Source: Cryptomeria japonica (taxonomy: Eukaryota > Streptophyta > Pinopsida > Cupressales > Cupressaceae). From it: a stretch of DNA of 64,000 bases. Positions 9,061 to 24,052 of the stretch are shown in pieces. Both the position numbers and the translations under genes were made by a program. Below the pieces are notes generated by a model that searched no databases, had not been told where the DNA came from, and saw only the letters and a list, made by a program, of their open reading frames with translations. Location: positions 215,505,497 to 215,569,496 of the forward strand of contig NC_081406.1 of assembly GCF_030272615.1 (NCBI RefSeq). The letters run 5' to 3'. Within the stretch, counting starts at the first letter, position 1; every line of letters begins with the position of its first letter.

Positions 9061-11064
9061 AGTCGCCAAGTCGCGACCTTTAAAGTTTGGATGTATTTCC
9101 ATTATGGTATAGCGACAACCATCCGATCATGGGAAACTAACACACCTTTTAACTTCCCTAAGTAATCCACTTAGAAATAGACCCCACCACCTAGTCTCAG
9201 GATGTTAAAAACTTAACCGATACTGTACTTGGCCTGTAGAAAATCCAATCTTTCTGACTAAATAGTAAAACCTGGGATCCCGAGGTCACTATCCCAAAAA
9301 TACTTGTCATTGGTTTCACTTGACTGCAAAATCAGATTCCTCGGATCGAGAGCCATCCACTAATATTTGATAAATCCATATCTAGGCAAAAATTAACCCT
9401 CACAAATCTAGGCCACATGTCACCTCCTAGTTCGCTCGTGAGTCCCTATGGACTCCACCTATCTTACCACTTCATCAGTCGCCAAGTTGCAACCATTAAA
9501 ATTTAAGAACCTCCATCTTGTGGTATGACGACAACTGTAGATCTTCTTTGAACTTGCTTGTTCTTTACTTAATCCGAACTGTTCTTCCTATAGGTCCCAC
9601 TGCTTAGTTGCCAAGTTGAGCCTCTTAGTCATTGAGCATATTTCCATCGTGACATGGTGACCACTGTTAGATCACTCATCCAACTGTCAAATCCCTCTTG
9701 ACATGCCTACCAGTTAATTCATCTGGGCTACTCTCTCCTTTGGTGAGCTCGCTATGTGTCACTTCCTAGTTTGTTTGGCCTTAGTCTTTCAGCCAAACCA
9801 CCCCTTCGGCAAGCCGCTTTCATTTTTTATCAAAACCCTAGTTCCATTGACACCTTTTATGTCGATGAAACTGATGCCTTTGGTGAGTCCCTATAGTTAT
9901 CCATCAAAGCCAAGGTCTCATCGATGTTCATTTCGATGACACACCACCTATCTTTTGCATGATACCACTAGACCTTCCACCTCATCAGCTGCATGTCACC
10001 ATGTGGCACCTCATGGTTAGCTCAGAGTCCACCTCGGTGCCACCTATCACATGGGTATGCCATGTGTCAACCTTTGTTTCACCACCTAATCCATCTGAGT
10101 GCAACCTCATTCTCTATGTCGCTGCCACTAGACCCACCACTTGGTTTGTTTGGCATCAGTCTTTCGACCAAACTTCCTCTTCAGCAAGCCGTTCACATGT
10201 CTCATCGACGCCTTTCATGTCAATGAAATTGATGCCTTTGGTGAGTCCATTTAGAGGTCTATCAAGGCCAAAGTCTGCTCAACATTCACGTCTCATGACA
10301 TGCCATCGGTCTGCCACATGGAACCCCTTGATTGGCTCCAGAGTCCTTATCCTTGCACCTTAGCATGGCCTCCACTAACCGCCAGAATGAACCTCTTCAT
10401 AACCATTTTCCTTAACTAGTTACACTAACTGCCGACCATAGTTCACTACTACTGGTTTGTCGCTAAGTCGCAAGCAATATCTGGCGAGCATTTTTATGTC
10501 GTGACATAGCGATAGCCCTTGGATCCATCTTGATCACCATTGATCTTTCTTGATTTTCTCAACCATTAGCCCCTCTGAGTGGCTACATCCTATGCCATGG
10601 TGTAACCATGTGTCCACCACTTGTCTACCACCTCATCAGTCACCAACTCGTGGCCATTAACAGTCGATCACCTTCGCATGGTGGTATAGCAATGGTCATG
10701 GATCTGCATTCAACCTTCTTTCTATTTAGCTTTCCCTTTCACTACAAAATTTTGGGCACTTTGAGATGTGTGCAGGGGGCTCACCGCTTCTGAGCTGCCA
10801 TTTGCCAAAAGCCCATAATCTTTGACACTTATGCGGCCTTGCACATAAATACCGAAATGCTCCTCCCTATGGCCAATGTGGGATAAAAGTTTCACCTTAG
10901 CCCTTTCCATTGGGTCATTGGGATAGTCTGAAAACCTAACTTCCGATATTCTTGGACTTTTTGTGCTTCACACCTTTCTCACGGGTCCCACCACTTAGTC
11001 ACCATGTCGCGGTGAATAACCATCGAGCACTTTTGGGTTGTGGTAGAGCGACAACTGTGAGATC
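9061..11064. repeat. diverged repeat region with six copies of a 68-bp motif
   Basis: A motif of the form agtcgccaagtcgcgacc...ttccat..tggtatagcgacaac.gt.gatc occurs at 9061-9128, 9477-9543, 9605-9673, 10459-10525, 10638-10704 and 10997-11064, always on the plus strand. A second block (about 9767-9925 and 10141-10290) repeats gtttgtttggc.tcagtcttt, gatgcctttggtgagtcc and neighbouring sequence at an offset of about 374 bp. The region is richer in C and in CG dinucleotides than its surroundings. Open frames here (for example 9959-10363) are probably by-products of that composition. Origin unknown. Confidence 0.6.
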
Positions 11065-11381
11065 AATAGGAACATGCTTGATCTTTAGGAAGCCCCACAA
11101 ATACATAGGAAAAGACATAAGACTTAGGAAAAATTAAAATTTATCAAAACTTGCCCAGGCCTAGACTTAAAAGGGGACCCTCTTGACGACACATAGACCC
11201 TTCCACTTAAATGGAAAAAAGAAATGAGCAAAGACCTTTAATCAAAAGAAAGGGACATTTTGAACCTTGAACCTTGAACCGATTTGCAAATGATTCAAAA
11301 TAGACATAACACATTCTCACTTGCTTCTTAAAAAATATTACAAAGCCACAACTCACACAAGAGAAATAGTTGAACCTTGAA
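11065..11381. other. spacer before LTR element
   Basis: No gene. Short repeats of gaacctt occur at 11,257-11,283 and 11,371-11,386; the second abuts the LTR element and supplies its target site. Confidence 0.5.
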
Positions 11382-11386
11382 CCTTG

Positions 11387-13392
11387 TGTTGGCATTGTGT
11401 TGTCATTGATGTCAACTAGTATGGGATGCCCATCAGTAGAAGAGATGTATGTGCAACAAAGTGTTGAAGAAGTATAGGATGTGATATCTTGGATATCACC
11501 TTATGTTGCAGAAAGCTAGTAAAGGTAAGAAACAAGTTAGTTCATAACTTGTGTGATGAGACAGAAAGGTGGTTGAGTGGTTAGTTGTGATGAAGAGGCA
11601 GAATGTTATCTGAATCACATCAACACTGGAAGAGAAGGATGAACTGGTATGCTGTGAGGCTGTGGAACAATAGGACTGAACAGTAGGACTCCCACTAGTT
11701 GAAGATGTAGTCATCACGAGAAGAGTCTGAAGAAGTTTGAAGTGTTTGTCACCTTGACAAACCGGTACAGGAAGAGACAACATCAATCTGGAAGAAAGGC
11801 AGAGTAGGTGTAAACATAGGAATCTGACCTCACTGGAAGAAGATATGAGCCTTGAGAAGAATGATGACATGGTGTCATAAAGAGTGGTAACCAGTATGTA
11901 AGTCTAGTAGTTATATAAGCAAGGTGCAAATGTAGAAGAACTCCCCATTGTGGGAATGAGCATACTTAGGACTTACTAGTCTGGAGACCAGTTTGAGAGT
12001 TCCATCGACAGTTCAAGATGAGAGCAGAGATGATAAGGTAACTAGTAAAATGGTTGAGAACAGAAGGGTTAGCAAACTGGCAGAAGTAAGGAACTGGTAG
12101 GGTGGTTGGTCGGTGATCCTACTTGGACTGACTTGAAGGGCCAAGCTGGCAGATAATCCACATGGAGTCAACATGGAAAACCTGAGTTTGGATAAAGATA
12201 GAATGTACATTGAAAGGGTTGTTGCAGGGTTGGTCAACTTTAATGAAAGACCACACAAATCATGGGACTTATTATAGAGTGATTGTAGGGGTTTGAGGCT
12301 CGATGTCCTGGAGACAGCTACGAGCCAACTAAGAGAAATTGAGAAGATTGAGGTGATGAAGGAAACAACCCAACAGATCTTTGGTGATTGACTGAAGGAT
12401 TAGCTATGACGGTAAAAAGAAAATTGCCAGGAAAGAAAGGCGTGATCGAGGAGATGTGACTATGGTAGAGATGTGCATGAGGATGTCAGAAAGATCAAAT
12501 CATGCAAGATAGGATTGGATTTGATTTGCTTCAAAGATGGTGAGGAAACTCTAACCATCTGAACTTTGAATTGGCTTTTGGTAGGAAATCTGTGCTATAA
12601 GTAAAAAGGCCAAAGAGATTGGGAGGTGTTACTGAATAGAGGAATATTGTGTGATTGTGAAGTTGAAGACTTCTGCAAGTGAGAACAAATCAGCCAAGTG
12701 CTTAACGAACATCTATGAAAAGAGTGGAAGTGAGAGAGAACCGGGTTGAAGCTTTCAATAGGTTGAAGGAAAGAACAGGTAGTGTTCATACTGGTAGAGC
12801 AGAAGTGAAGGAGGCTGAAGAGAGGTAAACTAAAAGTGCTTATCAGCAGTAGCTGAAGAGCAGTAGAAGAGTGAGTCAGTGTAGCAGAGAAAGTATCTCA
12901 CCTGCTGAGTAAGGCATTTTAAAAGGTTGCAAGATTCACTTGTAACAAGATAACTACTTATGTATTTAATGTTTTTATTGTAAACACTGAGTTGTAGCTC
13001 AGTGTTGGGGTTGTAGCTCCTTGGGTTGGTGCCCTAAAGTCAGGGGTTGGTGCTCCTTTGGGTTGTAGCCCATAAATCAGGTAAGGGTTGGTGCTCCTTG
13101 GGTTAGTGCCCTAAAATTTGTAATTGTATTTTACGATGAGGTTGGATTGGAGTAGTAGACTCTGACAACATTGCTCACTGATGTTTTTCCCATCTTGGGT
13201 TTTCCTCGTATATGCTAGTTTTATGTGATGTCTACTTGAGTGTGTGTGTGTTTAAGTTAGTCTCTTCACTAATAGGTAAGTTTACTCTGTGCATGATTTA
13301 CTAATCAGTGTTGCTCACAAAGGATAGCTAAAAGGGAAAGTTTTGAGAACCACTGATTCACCCCCCCTCTTAGTGGTGCATTGCGTCTAATG
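11387..13392 (+). repeat. 5' LTR (about 2.0 kb)
   Basis: Pairs with 16,279-18,295 along its whole length with scattered substitutions and small indels. The final bases are altered (tctaatga where the 3' copy has tctaaca), so the exact end is uncertain by one or two bases. Tandem gggttggtgctcctttggg words occur near the 3' end. Confidence 0.92.
11912..11918 (+). promoter_or_regulatory. putative TATA box in 5' LTR
   Basis: TATATAA, within gttatataagcaaggtgca. It is kept in the 3' LTR at 16,803-16,809, which supports its being the LTR promoter element. The transcription start is not determined. Confidence 0.5.
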
Positions 13393-13394
13393 AT

Positions 13395-13406
13395 TGGTAT
13401 CAGATC
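13395..13406 (+). other. primer-binding site
   Basis: TGGTATCAGATC, two or three bases after the 5' LTR. It matches the tRNA-iMet-complementary TGGTATCAGAGC at 11 of 12 positions. Confidence 0.8.
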
Positions 13407-13465
13407 CTAGGTTCCCAATTAGAAGAGTGTTCTCCAACTTGGGTAGATTCTGGCCTAAGGACATA

Positions 13466-15292
13466 ATGGTTTGTTTAGTATCTATCTCTACTCTAGTATT
13501 TGATGGCTCAAATTTTTCTATTTCGAGTCACAGAATGGAAGTTTTCCTATCCTCTTTAGGATTTAATGTATGGATATCAGTAGTAGATGGTCTCCCTACA
13601 AAGGACAATCTTCCTACCAGATTTGTAGAAGAAAGACGAAATCTATGCAATGAAGAAGCCATGAAGGATATTTTAAGTGGACTCACTAGTGATGTCTCTT
13701 CACAGGTGGATAGGTGTAAAACAACAAAGATCTAATGGGAAAGATTGAAAAAGATCTATGGAAATGAACCCTCAATAGTAGATCCTGCATTTGAAGTAAA
13801 TATGAGAAATACATCTCATATTTATCTGGACAACGAAGATAGATCTTCCTGCAGCCACCGCAGTGAAGAAGAAGGGGCTCAACTTCTTGTGGCCCAAGAA
13901 TTTGAAAGTGGTTGTGCAACCACCTCTCCTCAACAAGATGTGTTGAGCAGTGATGATGATGAAGACAAAGACATGGTAGATAGCTCTTGCCATCAAGATC
14001 CCTCTAATGATAAAGAAGCACATGAAGTTGACCTTGAAGGAGAGCTTGTAAGTACACTTGAAGAGCTCAATAGAGTTAAAAGTTAATACAAGCTATTCAA
14101 GAATGCTAGTATTGTGGAGCAGAACCGGTTATTCAAATGCCTTGAAGAATCAGAGAAATGCATCTCAGAGTTGAAGACTCAGGGAAAAGACACTAAGGTA
14201 TGCTAGTGTGAAGATGTAGCCTCTCAACTAGAGATAAAAGACAAAAAACTTCAATGGTTGCTTGAAGAAAACAAAGGCCAGAGCCCATCAATTAGATGTG
14301 CTCCTCAAAAGAAGGTTGACCTCACCACAACTGGTGTGGACATGCAAAAAAAAGTAAAGATCAATGCTGCAATGAGGAATCTTCATATAGGTCCCATAGG
14401 TAAGGGGAAGATGGGAGAAGAAAACCTCATCGGAAGAAGGAATATGAGGAAGTAGCAAAGGAGACTCTCCACTGGCAAAGGGCAAAGAAATGCTACCACT
14501 CACAGGGGGAAGCAAGTATGGGAGAAGAAGAAGAGATCAGATGGAAGAGCTTCTCAGAATGGACAACCAATGGTCCATTCTCAAAAAAGAAAAGATGGGG
14601 ATGCAAAACCGGCAAGATCCTCTTATGCATGGTAGAACAAATATGTAAGTCATATGTCGTCTCTTACCAGTTATTTTTTTACATGTAATGATTATGGTCA
14701 TAAGGAAAGGGAGTGTAGAATGACTTTTAGAAAGGATAATGTAGGATTTCATAGAAATAATTCTTATGGGATGGATGTATCCAAAAGTAGATACATGCAT
14801 GTCCTTTCTCTTGGTTATGCAAAGATTGTTTGTCATAACTACAATGGATCTAGCAATAGAGAGGTTGAGTGTAGGAAGAGGAACCTGCAGTCACATGGAG
14901 GTTGACAAAATGGCCATGCTCTGCAGAAAAGTGAAAGTAGAGCATATGGAAAGCAAAGACCTGCATGGAACAAGATGAGTGGTGTTCCTGCTCTAGCAAG
15001 GTGTCCAAGGAGACCGGGTGATGGATGCAATGACATGACAAGAAGAAGAAGAGTGAACCAGTACATTAGAAGGTTCCCTTGTCATGAGGTTAGTATGGAT
15101 GTTGTGTGCTACTATAGCACAATTTCCAATTGTAATACAGAGACCAAAAAAGAAAGGGCCCATTAGAAAAAGGAAAATCCTACTCCCAAGTCCGAAGGTG
15201 GGAAGAAGAATGAGATTAAGAAGGTATGGAGGAAGAGGACCATGAACCAAAACTATACATTCAATGCACAGGTGAAATCTCCTAAGACCTAA
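13466..15292 (+). pseudogene. degenerate gag-like ORF
   Basis: One frame (ATG at 13,466) can be followed for about 608 codons to a TAA at 15,290-15,292 across some eight in-frame stops (TAA 13,733 and 14,084; TAG near 14,200, 14,453 and 14,636; TGA 14,903; TAG near 15,163). The N-terminal part (FDGSNF....HRMEVFLSSLGF) resembles copia-type gag. An acidic stretch (SSDDDEDKDMVD) and a coiled-coil-like segment follow. A zinc knuckle near 14,680-14,720 reads FTCNDYGHKEREC with the first Cys replaced by Phe. No frameshift is needed, so decay has been mostly by substitution. In an active element gag would form the particle packaging the RNA. Confidence 0.75.
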
Positions 15293-16278
15293 AGGAGATG
15301 CAAGATCTTAGGGGGAGTAACGCATCGAATTTATCATTCACCCCCTTAGTAATGAAGGAAAAATAGAAAACCATGTTGTTGCCAGCATAAAGGAAGAAGT
15401 AAAGGTTAAAAATTGGTATCAGGTGTTAACCGGTATATGCAGGATGTTATCGGCATGACTACAAAATAGGTTATAGAAGACAATGAAGTTGGAAATCATT
15501 GTAATAACCCCGGTAGTAGGGAATGTTGAGTTTATGTCTCAAGAGGTATTGGAAATGCCTTGAAAGACATATGTTTGCCCCGTGGTTGATCATGTAGGCT
15601 TGCATTCTTTTGGGCTAACCGTTTTTGTTTCTTGGCATGATGATAACATTGTCTGGCATTGTGTAAGTCCAGGATCATGTCATAAGTTGTGGTGGATACA
15701 ATGTAGTTTAAGGATCATCTAATGCTCACACATACACAACTCAACCGGTAAATGGTGAAGAATGGAGTTATGGTATTGTACCTAACCGAAGATGAGGACC
15801 TGAGATGTATGACTCAGGGGGAGTTCAAGTGTTCAGGATGTAGAGCAAACATGCCTGAACTTGCAAGGATACAAATTGCCCAATCTACAGGAGATAGAAA
15901 TTGTAGAAGTGTTGCAGGTTGACCATCAGGTGAGTAGTATTCACTGACACATCAACATTGTATCTATCCTTCTACAAATTGAGTTCCAATAGCATCAGAC
16001 TTGCATACTCAACTGGTGTTAGTTGATGGTTATGTTCCCCACCTCAAAGGGTTGTGATTTGCGAAGATGTAACAACCGGTGACAAGATAACAAGTGGAAT
16101 CAAAGGAAGTGTTACATCCAATGAAGACAAAGGGGGAGAAAGTATTCTATCAGTAACCAGTACATACAAAGAGAAACAATAACCTAATAGTGCCCTTTGT
16201 CATTGTGTCAAAGGGGTAGAAGATTTTTGTAGCATGTCTGATACTACAAGTGTTAACATGAATGCCAAAGGGTGAGAT
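15293..16278 (+). other. internal non-coding part of the gag-only element
   Basis: No frame of note. It starts with a gggggagtaacgc segment right after the gag stop and ends in the polypurine tract before the 3' LTR. Where an autonomous copia element would carry pol there is only this 1-kb spacer. Confidence 0.6.
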
Positions 16279-18295
16279 TGTTGGCATTGTGTTGTCATTC
16301 ATGTCAACCAACATGGGATGCCCACCAGTAGAACAGATGTATGCACAACACAGTGTTGAAGAAGTACATGATGTGATATCTTGGATATCACCTTATGTTG
16401 CAGAACACTGGTAAAGGTAAGAAACAAGTTAGTGCATAACTTGTGTGATGAGACATAAAGGTGGTTGAGTGGTTAGTTGTGATGAAGAGGCAGAATGTTA
16501 TCTGAATCACATCAACACTAGAAGAGAAGGATGAACTGATATGTTGTGAGGTTGCAGAACAATAGGACTCAATAGCAGGACTCCCAATGGTTGAGGATGT
16601 AGTCATCATGAGAAGAGTCTGAGGAAGTTTGAATTGTTTGTCACCTTGAGAAACTGGTAGATGAAGAAACAACATCGATCAGGAAGAAAGGTTGAGTAGG
16701 TGTAAACATAGGAATCTGACCTCACTGGAAGAAGATAGGAGCCTTGAGAAGAATGATGACATGGTGTCATCAAGAGTGGTAATCAATATGTAGGTCTAAT
16801 GGTTATATAAGCAAGGTGCAGTTGTAGAAGACCTCCCCATTTTGGGAATGACCATACTTAGGACTTACCAGTCTGGAGACCAGATTGAGAGTTCCATCGA
16901 TAGCTCAAGATGAGACAAGATATGATAAGGTAACTAGTAAAATGGTTGAGAATGGAAGGGTTAGCAAACCGGTAGAAGTAAGGAACTGGTAGGGTGGTTG
17001 GTCAATGATCCTACTTGGACCGACTTGAAGTCCAAGCTAGCAGATAGTCAACATGGAGTCAACATGGCAAACCTGATTTTGGATAAAGATAGAATGTACA
17101 TTGACAGGGTTGTTGCAAGGTTGGTCATCTTTAATGAAAGACCACACACATCATGAGACTTGTTGGAGAGTGACTACAAGGGTTTGAGGCTCAAGGTCTG
17201 GAAGACAACTATGAGCCAGCTAAGAGAAATTGAGAAGATCAAGGTGATGAAGGAAACAACTTGACAGATCTTTTGTGATTGACCGAAGGATTAGCTATGA
17301 GGGTAAAAATCAAATTGCCAGGAATGAAAGGCGTGATCGAAGAGATGTGACTATGGTGGAGATGTGCATTAAGATGTTAGAAAGATCAGATCGTGCAAGA
17401 TCTAATTAGATTTGGTTTGCTTCAAATATGGTGAGGAAACCCTAACCGCTTGAACTTTGAATTGGATTTTGGCGATAAATCTGGGCTATAAGTAAAAAGG
17501 CCAAAGAGATTGGGAGGTTCTACTAAATAGAGGAATATTGTGTGATTGCGAAGTTGAAGACTTCTGTAAGTAAGAACAAGTTAGCCAAGTGCTCAACAAA
17601 CATTTGTGAAAAGAGTGGAAGTGAGAGAGAACCGGGTTGAAGCTTTCAATCGGTTGAAGGAAAGAACTGGTAGTGTTCATATGGGTAGAGCATAAGTGAA
17701 GAAGGCTGAAGAGAGGTAAACTAATAGTACTTATCAACAAAGAAGCAGTAGTTGAAGAGCAGCAGAGGAGTGAGTCTATGTAGCAGAGAAAGTATCTCAC
17801 CTACTGAGTAAGGCATTTTAAAAGGTTGCAAGATTCACTTGTAACAAGATAACTACTTATGTATTTGATGTTTTTATTGTGAAGCTTGAGTTGTAGCTCA
17901 GTGCAGGGGTTGTAGCTCCTTGGGTTGGTGCCCTAAAGTTAGGGGTTGGTGCTCCTTTGGGTTGTAGTCCATAAATCAGGTAGGGTTTGGTGCTCCTTGG
18001 GTTGGTGCCCTAAACTTTGTAATTGTGTTTTACCGTAAGGTTGGATTGGAGCAGTGCACTCCAGCAACATTGCTCACTCAGGTTTTTCCCATCTTGGGTT
18101 TTCCTCATATATGCTGATGTTATGTGATGTCTCCTTGAGTGTGTGTGTATTTGAGTTAGTCTCTTCACTAATTGGTAAGTCTGCTATGTGCTTGATTCAC
18201 AAACCGGTGTTGCTCACAAAGGATAGCTAAAAGGGAAAGTTTTGAGAACCACTATTTCACCTCGTCCCCCTCTCGGTGGTCCATTGTGTCTAACA
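16279..18295 (+). repeat. 3' LTR (2,017 bp)
   Basis: Starts TGTTGGCATT and ends TCTAACA, followed at once by the target duplication CCTTG. A TATATAA box lies at 16,803-16,809. Divergence from the 5' LTR is visible in every line, so the insertion is not recent. Confidence 0.93.
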
Positions 18296-18300
18296 CCTTG

Positions 18301-18568
18301 AACCAAAAGGGTTCAAGGTTTCAAGTTCAATATGAATTACAACAATGCACAACAAAGGTTCAACTTTTTCTAAATGTTTTCATGGAAAAGAAAAAACCTT
18401 AAACCCTCAGAATTTTATAGGTCCCAATAGTGGCTTTAACTGCGGATGGTTGATTGCAAGATCAACACAAGAATTCAAAATCTTTGGTAGAGAAGACCAC
18501 CCAAAAAATAGGACACTTCTTCCTCTTTTAGAATCTTCAATGAGCTTCACTCTCCAAAATAGAGGTTC
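18301..18568. other. spacer between LTR element and CACTA element
   Basis: Short stretch with no gene. An open frame (18,345-18,887) crosses into the CACTA end and is therefore not a gene. An imperfect inverted repeat of gaacc(a)aaaggg/cccttttggttc type lies at its left edge. Confidence 0.5.
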
Positions 18569-18571
18569 CTT

Positions 18572-19278
18572 CACTAGTACATTTAGGGCTAATTTCCAAC
18601 GAGCGATTGTCGGAATTGTAACTACTTTTCGTCAGAGTGCTGACAAAAGTAGCCATCGAAAACTTGTCATTGGACTTGTCGACGATTCCTCTGACCATCA
18701 GAAATATGACAATCCCATGGAATCTACTGATGGCGGGCATGATCACTCTTCCAATCAAAAAAATTGTTGGACATACAGCATCCCCGTCGGATGTTTGTTT
18801 AGACTACGTCAGAAACTTGACGGAAGTCTTAAACTTTGCATCAATGGGGATGTTGTTTGTCTGATGGCTGTGTCATTAGTCCATTAATATGCATCGATGA
18901 CCATGTGACAAGGAAGTGTCATCGGACATATAGGATCCTTGTCAGATGTTTGTGTAGTTTGAGTCAGAATTTTGACAACTCTAGAAACTTTGCACTGATG
19001 GGAATGTTGTTGGTCTGACGATTCCATCATCGGTGGAAAGCTTAGTCTCCATCATAATTCTAACGAACATTTATTTTATTTTTTTAAAAATATTATTATT
19101 TAGATGTAAAGAAAACCTCATTGATATGTATAGAGAATGATATTATATCCCCATTAGCTACCAATAGGGGGCATAGGTTTGAAGCTAAAATGAGGCGCAC
19201 TGGTTTCAAGCTAATATGAGGTGCACTGGTTTCAAGCTAATATTATCAGGCGCACCATGGTTGAGATGGTCCAACTCC
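18572..19278 (+). repeat. CACTA terminal and subterminal region (left end)
   Basis: Matches 62,064-62,682 throughout, ending in ggcgcaccatggttgagatg in both places. It contains many copies of gtcgga/cgacga-like words, including catcggacat, gtcagatgtttgtgtagttt and gacgattcc. Such clustered short words near the ends are the usual binding sites of the TNPA-type protein of CACTA elements; that role is inferred from the family. Confidence 0.8.
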
Positions 19279-22230
<2,952 letters not shown>

Positions 22231-22279
22231 TTAAACACACCAAAAGCACATTAGACATGAAGAAAATATACATAAGATA

Positions 22280-24052
22280 TACTCATCAAACACTTGATTT
22301 CCTAAACTTTTTGAATGATGAGATTTCATCTTTGGAACACAAATAGGACATGCAAATTTTCCCTTTGTTTGAAGACCTGCAAGATAATGTATAATTGGAT
22401 TAAATATGATAATTTTTTGAATTATAATGTTCATGCACAACTTAAACACTATAACATACCAAAAAAATGTGTTAGCCTTGGGGCATCGTGTATTGTCCAT
22501 AGAAGAATCACATGGAATTGAAATTGTCTTTTTCCTATTGGTCTAGAGACATCATACATAGTGATACCATTCCATAACTATAGTAACTCATGGCTCGATA
22601 TATAAATTCATATCTTTAACTTGGAAGTTACCTAATCGAATGAACAAAAACATTACATAATTATTATGACCATTTTACTACAATATTTATAATTAAATGT
22701 AGACGAATATATTTAAATGATAAAATACCTAGAAAAATCATTGCCAACATTATGTGCTCCCTCTTTATTGACATCCATGGAGGAATGTTATTGTTGATAA
22801 CAAAAATAGGCCACACTAAGTAAACAAATCTCATCTCTCTAAATGGATTGACACCATCCACTGCCAATGAAAGCCTAGGATTATGAGGTTCTTCTTTAAA
22901 GTGTGGCCACTTTTCCTCTATGTCCATAAATGCTGAACCATCCACAGGCATTCGAATAATGTCATCTCGACTTCTATTGCATGCATGGTAATCCATAAAT
23001 TGTGCCAAGCTAGTGCACTTGAATAATCGTTGCATACGTGGAATAATGGGAATATAGAAAAGAACCTTGTGAGGAACCCTTTTTGTTATTTGATCTATTT
23101 GATATCTACTAATATGACATTCAGGGCATTCAATTAGAAATTCATTTTGTTTGTGATATATAATATGATCATTGGGACAAGCATATATTGCTTGATACTC
23201 CATTCCAATATCTTTCATAATGTCAGATAATTCTCGGTATGAGCGAGGTAGAATATTTGATGGTGGTAACAAAAACTCACCTATCAATCTACAGAAAAAA
23301 TATATAATTTGTTAATATAAAGAATATTAATGGTACAACATGATTCACTATTTATTATGACATTATATGACATACCTTAACATACGTGAGATTGTTATGT
23401 TTGATAAACCACTCATAACCTTCAAGTTCACTAACAACAATACAACAGAGAGAAGAGTTGTCTGCGAGCCTTCGTAAAGAGCCTGAAATGCATACTCAAG
23501 TAGAGGGACATCATGAACAACATCAAGGTCATTTTCATCATCATGATCAACTGCATGAGTACTAAATGTGTCATGGATCAATGTATTTGTACCATCATCT
23601 TCAATTGTTTTCTGTGGCTCATGATTGCCATCATCCATGGGATCACTATCTTCAACTTCGATATTGACACCTCCATGTTTCTCCACTTCGAAAACCATAT
23701 TCTCTAGGTTGTGTTGATCCATATCATGTGCTCTGGGGTGCTCGACCTATATAAAATTGATAAACATAAATAAACCATGATCATTATCTCATCATCAAGT
23801 GATTTATTATGTATATAAATTGTTAAAACGATATAATGAAAAACTTACCAATGGATGATAATCATGTCCACCTTCAATGTGATCATGCAGCCTACAATGT
23901 TTCTTAGCTATTTTGATTAGAAGTCTTCTAGCCTTTAACCCCTTACAAATTTTGCAGGGACAATAACATTTTCCATCACCTTTTCTTTTTAAGTTAGACC
24001 ATAATCTAGCAATTGTCTCCTTATTTTGTTGTTCGCTGATATTGTCTAACAT
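22280..24052 (-). pseudogene. tnp2-type CACTA transposase, partial with introns
   Basis: Exon 1 (24,052-23,849) starts MLDNISEQQN and holds the transposase-associated zinc-binding segment (CYCPCKICKG...HDYHPL). It ends at a clean donor (TTG|GTAAGT). Exon 2 (23,746-23,376) runs from VEHPRAHDMDQHN to SNITISRMLR. Exon 3 (23,288-22,729) holds the tnp2 core: LPRSYRELSDIMKDIG, YACPNDHIIY, CPECHISRY, KVLFYIPIIPRMQRLF, DGVNPFREM and NNNIPPWM. All these junctions are GT-AG and keep frame. A further exon near 22,395-22,280 reads LAGLQTKGKFACPIC. After that the frame is lost. In intact elements the nuclear protein binds the element ends and catalyses cut-and-paste. Exons 1-3 have no stop, so this is among the less decayed sequences here. 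Family recognition is from memory. Confidence 0.85.

Larger units (their letters stand above)
11387..18295 (+). mobile_element. complete LTR retrotransposon, gag-like only (non-autonomous)
   Basis: Two direct repeats of about 2.0 kb start TGTTGGCATT and end TCTAACA. They are flanked by the same 5 bp, CCTTG (11,382-11,386 and 18,296-18,300), which is the target duplication. A primer site TGGTATCAGATC (13,395-13,406; tRNA-iMet type) follows the 5' LTR, and a purine-rich tract aaagggtgagat precedes the 3' LTR. The internal 2.9 kb carries a broken gag-like frame and no protease, integrase or reverse transcriptase. It would therefore depend on another element's enzymes, as do terminal-repeat elements with gag only. 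Confidence 0.93.

Noticed and set aside
9959-10363. 134-codon open frame and overlapping frames in the C-rich block
   Set aside because: Frames follow the repeat composition; the repeated blocks do not keep a common reading frame.
18345-18887. 180-codon open frame
   Set aside because: It runs from flanking DNA across the CACTA terminus, so it cannot be a pre-existing gene; no motif.
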